From Clostridia bacterium (lineage in GTDB: Bacteria; Bacillota; Clostridia; TANB77; CAG-465), in the NCBI GenBank assembly GCA_900772475.1, contig CAAHEI010000091.1, positions 1 through 6,747 on the forward strand: a stretch of DNA of 6,747 bases. The letters run 5' to 3'. How positions within the stretch are numbered: the stretch's first letter is position 1; every line of letters starts with the position of its first letter. The notes beneath the pieces are model-generated. The model was not told where the DNA came from and ran no database searches. It saw only the letters and a list, made by a program, of their open reading frames with translations. A program made the position numbers and the translations under genes. Shown in pieces: positions 5,585 to 6,747 of the stretch.

Positions 5585-6259
5585 ATGAAAAATAATGAAG
5601 AAAAAATAACAACTATATATTATATAAGACATTCTGTAAAATTAAGTAATAATATGATTAATACATATATGACAAATCAATCAAAATTACTTAAAAATGA
5701 AAAAATTGTACTTAGTGTTAATGGAGAGAGAAGAGCTGAACTGCTTAGTAATGAAGAAGAACTTCAAAATATAGATGTTGTATATACAAGTAATTGTGTA
5801 AGAACATTACAAACTGCAAAATATTTAATGGTTAAACAAAATTTGAAAGCAAATATAGATGAAAGATTAGATGAGAGAAGAACAGGGATACCAAATGATG
5901 ATAAAGTAAAAGATTGGTATACAAGGCAATATCTAGATGAAAATTATAAAACTATTGGCGGAGAAAGTAAGAAAGATGTTGAAAATAGGATGTATGAAGT
6001 ATTTAAAGAAGTCATTAGGGATAATAAAGGAAAAAGAATTGCTATTTTTTCTCATGGGTATGCAATAACTATGTTTTTGCTTAAATATTGTAAAAATGAA
6101 GAACATAATTTAAAAATTAGCTATAAAGATAAAGTTATATTTAATGGAAAAATTAATTCTCCTGATGTGTTTAAAGTTGATGTAGGAAAAGATAATGAAA
6201 TTTTAAATATTGAAAATATTAAATTTGATGATTTAGAATATGATGATGTAATTAATTAA
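5585..6259 (+). CDS. Histidine phosphatase family protein (phosphoglycerate mutase-like)
   Basis: A 224-residue protein of the branch-1 histidine phosphatase superfamily. IYYIRHS (11-17) holds the phosphoacceptor H16 and R15; the usual RHG/RHA is RHS here. LSVNGERRAELL (43-54) matches the LTxxGxxQA region. VVYTSNCVRTLQTA (65-78) gives the second phosphate-binding R73. DERLDERRTG (92-101) supplies the acid (probably E97), and IAIFSHGYAI (152-161) the second histidine H157. The catalytic set is complete, so phosphatase activity on a small phosphorylated metabolite is expected; mutase activity is less likely. The start is set at 5585 because GGAGGG (5572-5577) sits 7 nt before it; an in-frame ATG at 5570 would put the ribosome site inside the gene. 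The 41-nt gap after the GNAT gene has no hairpin, so it is probably the last gene of the run. No clear terminator follows it. Confidence 0.9.
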   Translation: MKNNEEKITTIYYIRHSVKLSNNMINTYMTNQSKLLKNEKIVLSVNGERRAELLSNEEELQNIDVVYTSNCVRTLQTAKYLMVKQNLKANIDERLDERRTGIPNDDKVKDWYTRQYLDENYKTIGGESKKDVENRMYEVFKEVIRDNKGKRIAIFSHGYAITMFLLKYCKNEEHNLKISYKDKVIFNGKINSPDVFKVDVGKDNEILNIENIKFDDLEYDDVIN

Positions 6260-6349
6260 AAATCCGTTACTATTCAGACTATAATTAACCAAAAATACAA
6301 AATCAATTTCTATTAGCAATATAATATATAAAAAAATTATAAATAATTA

Positions 6350-6378
6350 TTGAAAAAAAATTTAAAATACAATATAAT
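6350..6378 (+). promoter_or_regulatory. Sigma-A promoter of the pilin-like gene
   Basis: TTGAAA (6350-6355) and TATAAT (6373-6378) are separated by exactly 17 nt, a near-consensus vegetative promoter. Transcription would begin near 6385, giving a leader of about 48 nt before the ATG at 6433. The spacer is almost pure A/T. The rest of 6260-6432 shows no hairpin terminator for the preceding operon. Confidence 0.78.
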
Positions 6379-6432
6379 AAAAATATGTACTAGTTCTATG
6401 TAAAAAACTAAAGAAAGAGAGAAAAAAGGTAT

Positions 6433-6747
6433 ATGAAAAAAGTAGAAAAAGAAAAGCAAAGAAATAATTTTACAAAACTAACTCATAAAAGAGGTATATC
6501 CTTAATAGTGTTGATTATTACAATAATAGTGATAATAATACTTGCAGCAGCAGTTATTTTAACAATAAGTAAAAATAATCCAGTAAGTAGTGCAAAAGAA
6601 GCAACATTTAAGGAAGATGTAAGGGGAATGCAAGATGAGTTATCACTTTATTTGAGTAAAAAATATACAAATGATTCGATGAATTTTAATAAAGAAGAAA
6701 TAAATTTAGAATCGGATAAGATGGTAGAAGAGTTACCAAGTACTAAG
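6433..6747 (+). CDS. Pilin-like protein with prepilin-type N-terminus (3' end cut off)
   Basis: The frame opens with ATG and is still open at the right edge, giving the first 105 residues. A charged leader (residues 1-20, ending THKR) is followed by G21 and a hydrophobic helix from I22 to about I46 (ISLIVLIITIIVIIILAAAV core). This is the layout of type IV prepilin and pseudopilin signals, cut after the Gly by a prepilin peptidase. The position that is Glu5 in classical pilins is Val here (ISLIV instead of FTLIE), as in a group of pilin-like proteins common in Clostridia. After the membrane helix comes a polar, mostly helical region (KEATFKEDVRGMQDELSLYL), consistent with the stalk of the pilin helix. 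The ribosome site is weak: GAAAGAGAG (6413-6421) lies about 11 nt upstream, and an AAGG at 6426-6429 is too close. It has its own promoter. No pilus assembly ATPase or prepilin peptidase is in the window, so the role in pili, secretion or adhesion stays open. Confidence 0.82.
   Translation, partial: MKKVEKEKQRNNFTKLTHKRGISLIVLIITIIVIIILAAAVILTISKNNPVSSAKEATFKEDVRGMQDELSLYLSKKYTNDSMNFNKEEINLESDKMVEELPSTK

Noticed and set aside
6260..6432. Terminator after the histidine phosphatase gene
   Set aside because: Only loose A/T pairings can be drawn (e.g. around 6335-6350); there is no GC-containing stem followed by a T-run.
1..6747. CRISPR array, tRNA/rRNA genes, defence system or complete mobile element
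   Set aside because: No regularly spaced repeats, no tRNA-like cloverleaf or rRNA-like conserved blocks, and no transposase, integrase, nuclease or toxin-antitoxin motifs were seen on either strand.

Overview
The window is AT-rich, uses ATG/GTG starts with AGGAGG-type ribosome sites, and carries an NPKTG sortase substrate, a Clostridia-type pilin-like protein and Bacillota-like housekeeping genes. This points to a low-GC Gram-positive of the Clostridia (Bacillota), probably from a host-associated or anaerobic community. Genus and species cannot be named from the sequence. All intact genes are on the + strand.

Layout. (1) Positions 2-1483 hold the C-terminal 493 residues of a large modular cell-wall-anchored surface protein: MBG/Ig-like modules, two InlB-B-type repeats, an X2-like module and an NPKTG sorting signal. 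A strong intrinsic terminator follows at 1497-1526. (2) Positions 1549-2052 encode a single-pass membrane protein of unknown function, with its own AT-rich terminator at 2116-2153. (3) Positions 2154-2952 contain no intact gene that I can support. They hold a near-consensus promoter (2189-2217) firing into a compact foldable segment (about 2224-2328), a possible peptide-leader remnant (2389-2445), the frameshifted C-terminal end of a Sir2-family deacetylase gene (2566-2750), a terminator (2876-2907) and an extended -10 promoter (2896-2924). (4) Positions 2953-6259 are a tightly packed five-gene run: nitrilase-superfamily amidohydrolase, Ogt-type O6-methylguanine-DNA methyltransferase, Tag-type 3-methyladenine DNA glycosylase, GNAT acetyltransferase and histidine phosphatase. 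The gaps are 42 nt, a 4-nt overlap, 9 nt and 41 nt, with no hairpin terminator seen between them. (5) A near-consensus sigma-A promoter (6350-6378) drives a pilin-like gene that starts at 6433 and runs off the right edge.

How the genes work together. The ogt-tag pair is translationally coupled (ATGA overlap) and covers the two main classes of DNA alkylation damage: O6-alkylguanine by direct reversal and N3-alkyladenine by base excision. The flanking hydrolase, acetyltransferase and phosphatase probably share the transcript, but their substrates cannot be read from sequence. The surface protein and the pilin-like protein are both envelope or exported products, but they belong to separate transcription units. 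The least ordinary part is the 2154-2952 interval, where gene decay lies next to a well-formed promoter and a foldable RNA segment that matches no RNA family I recognise.
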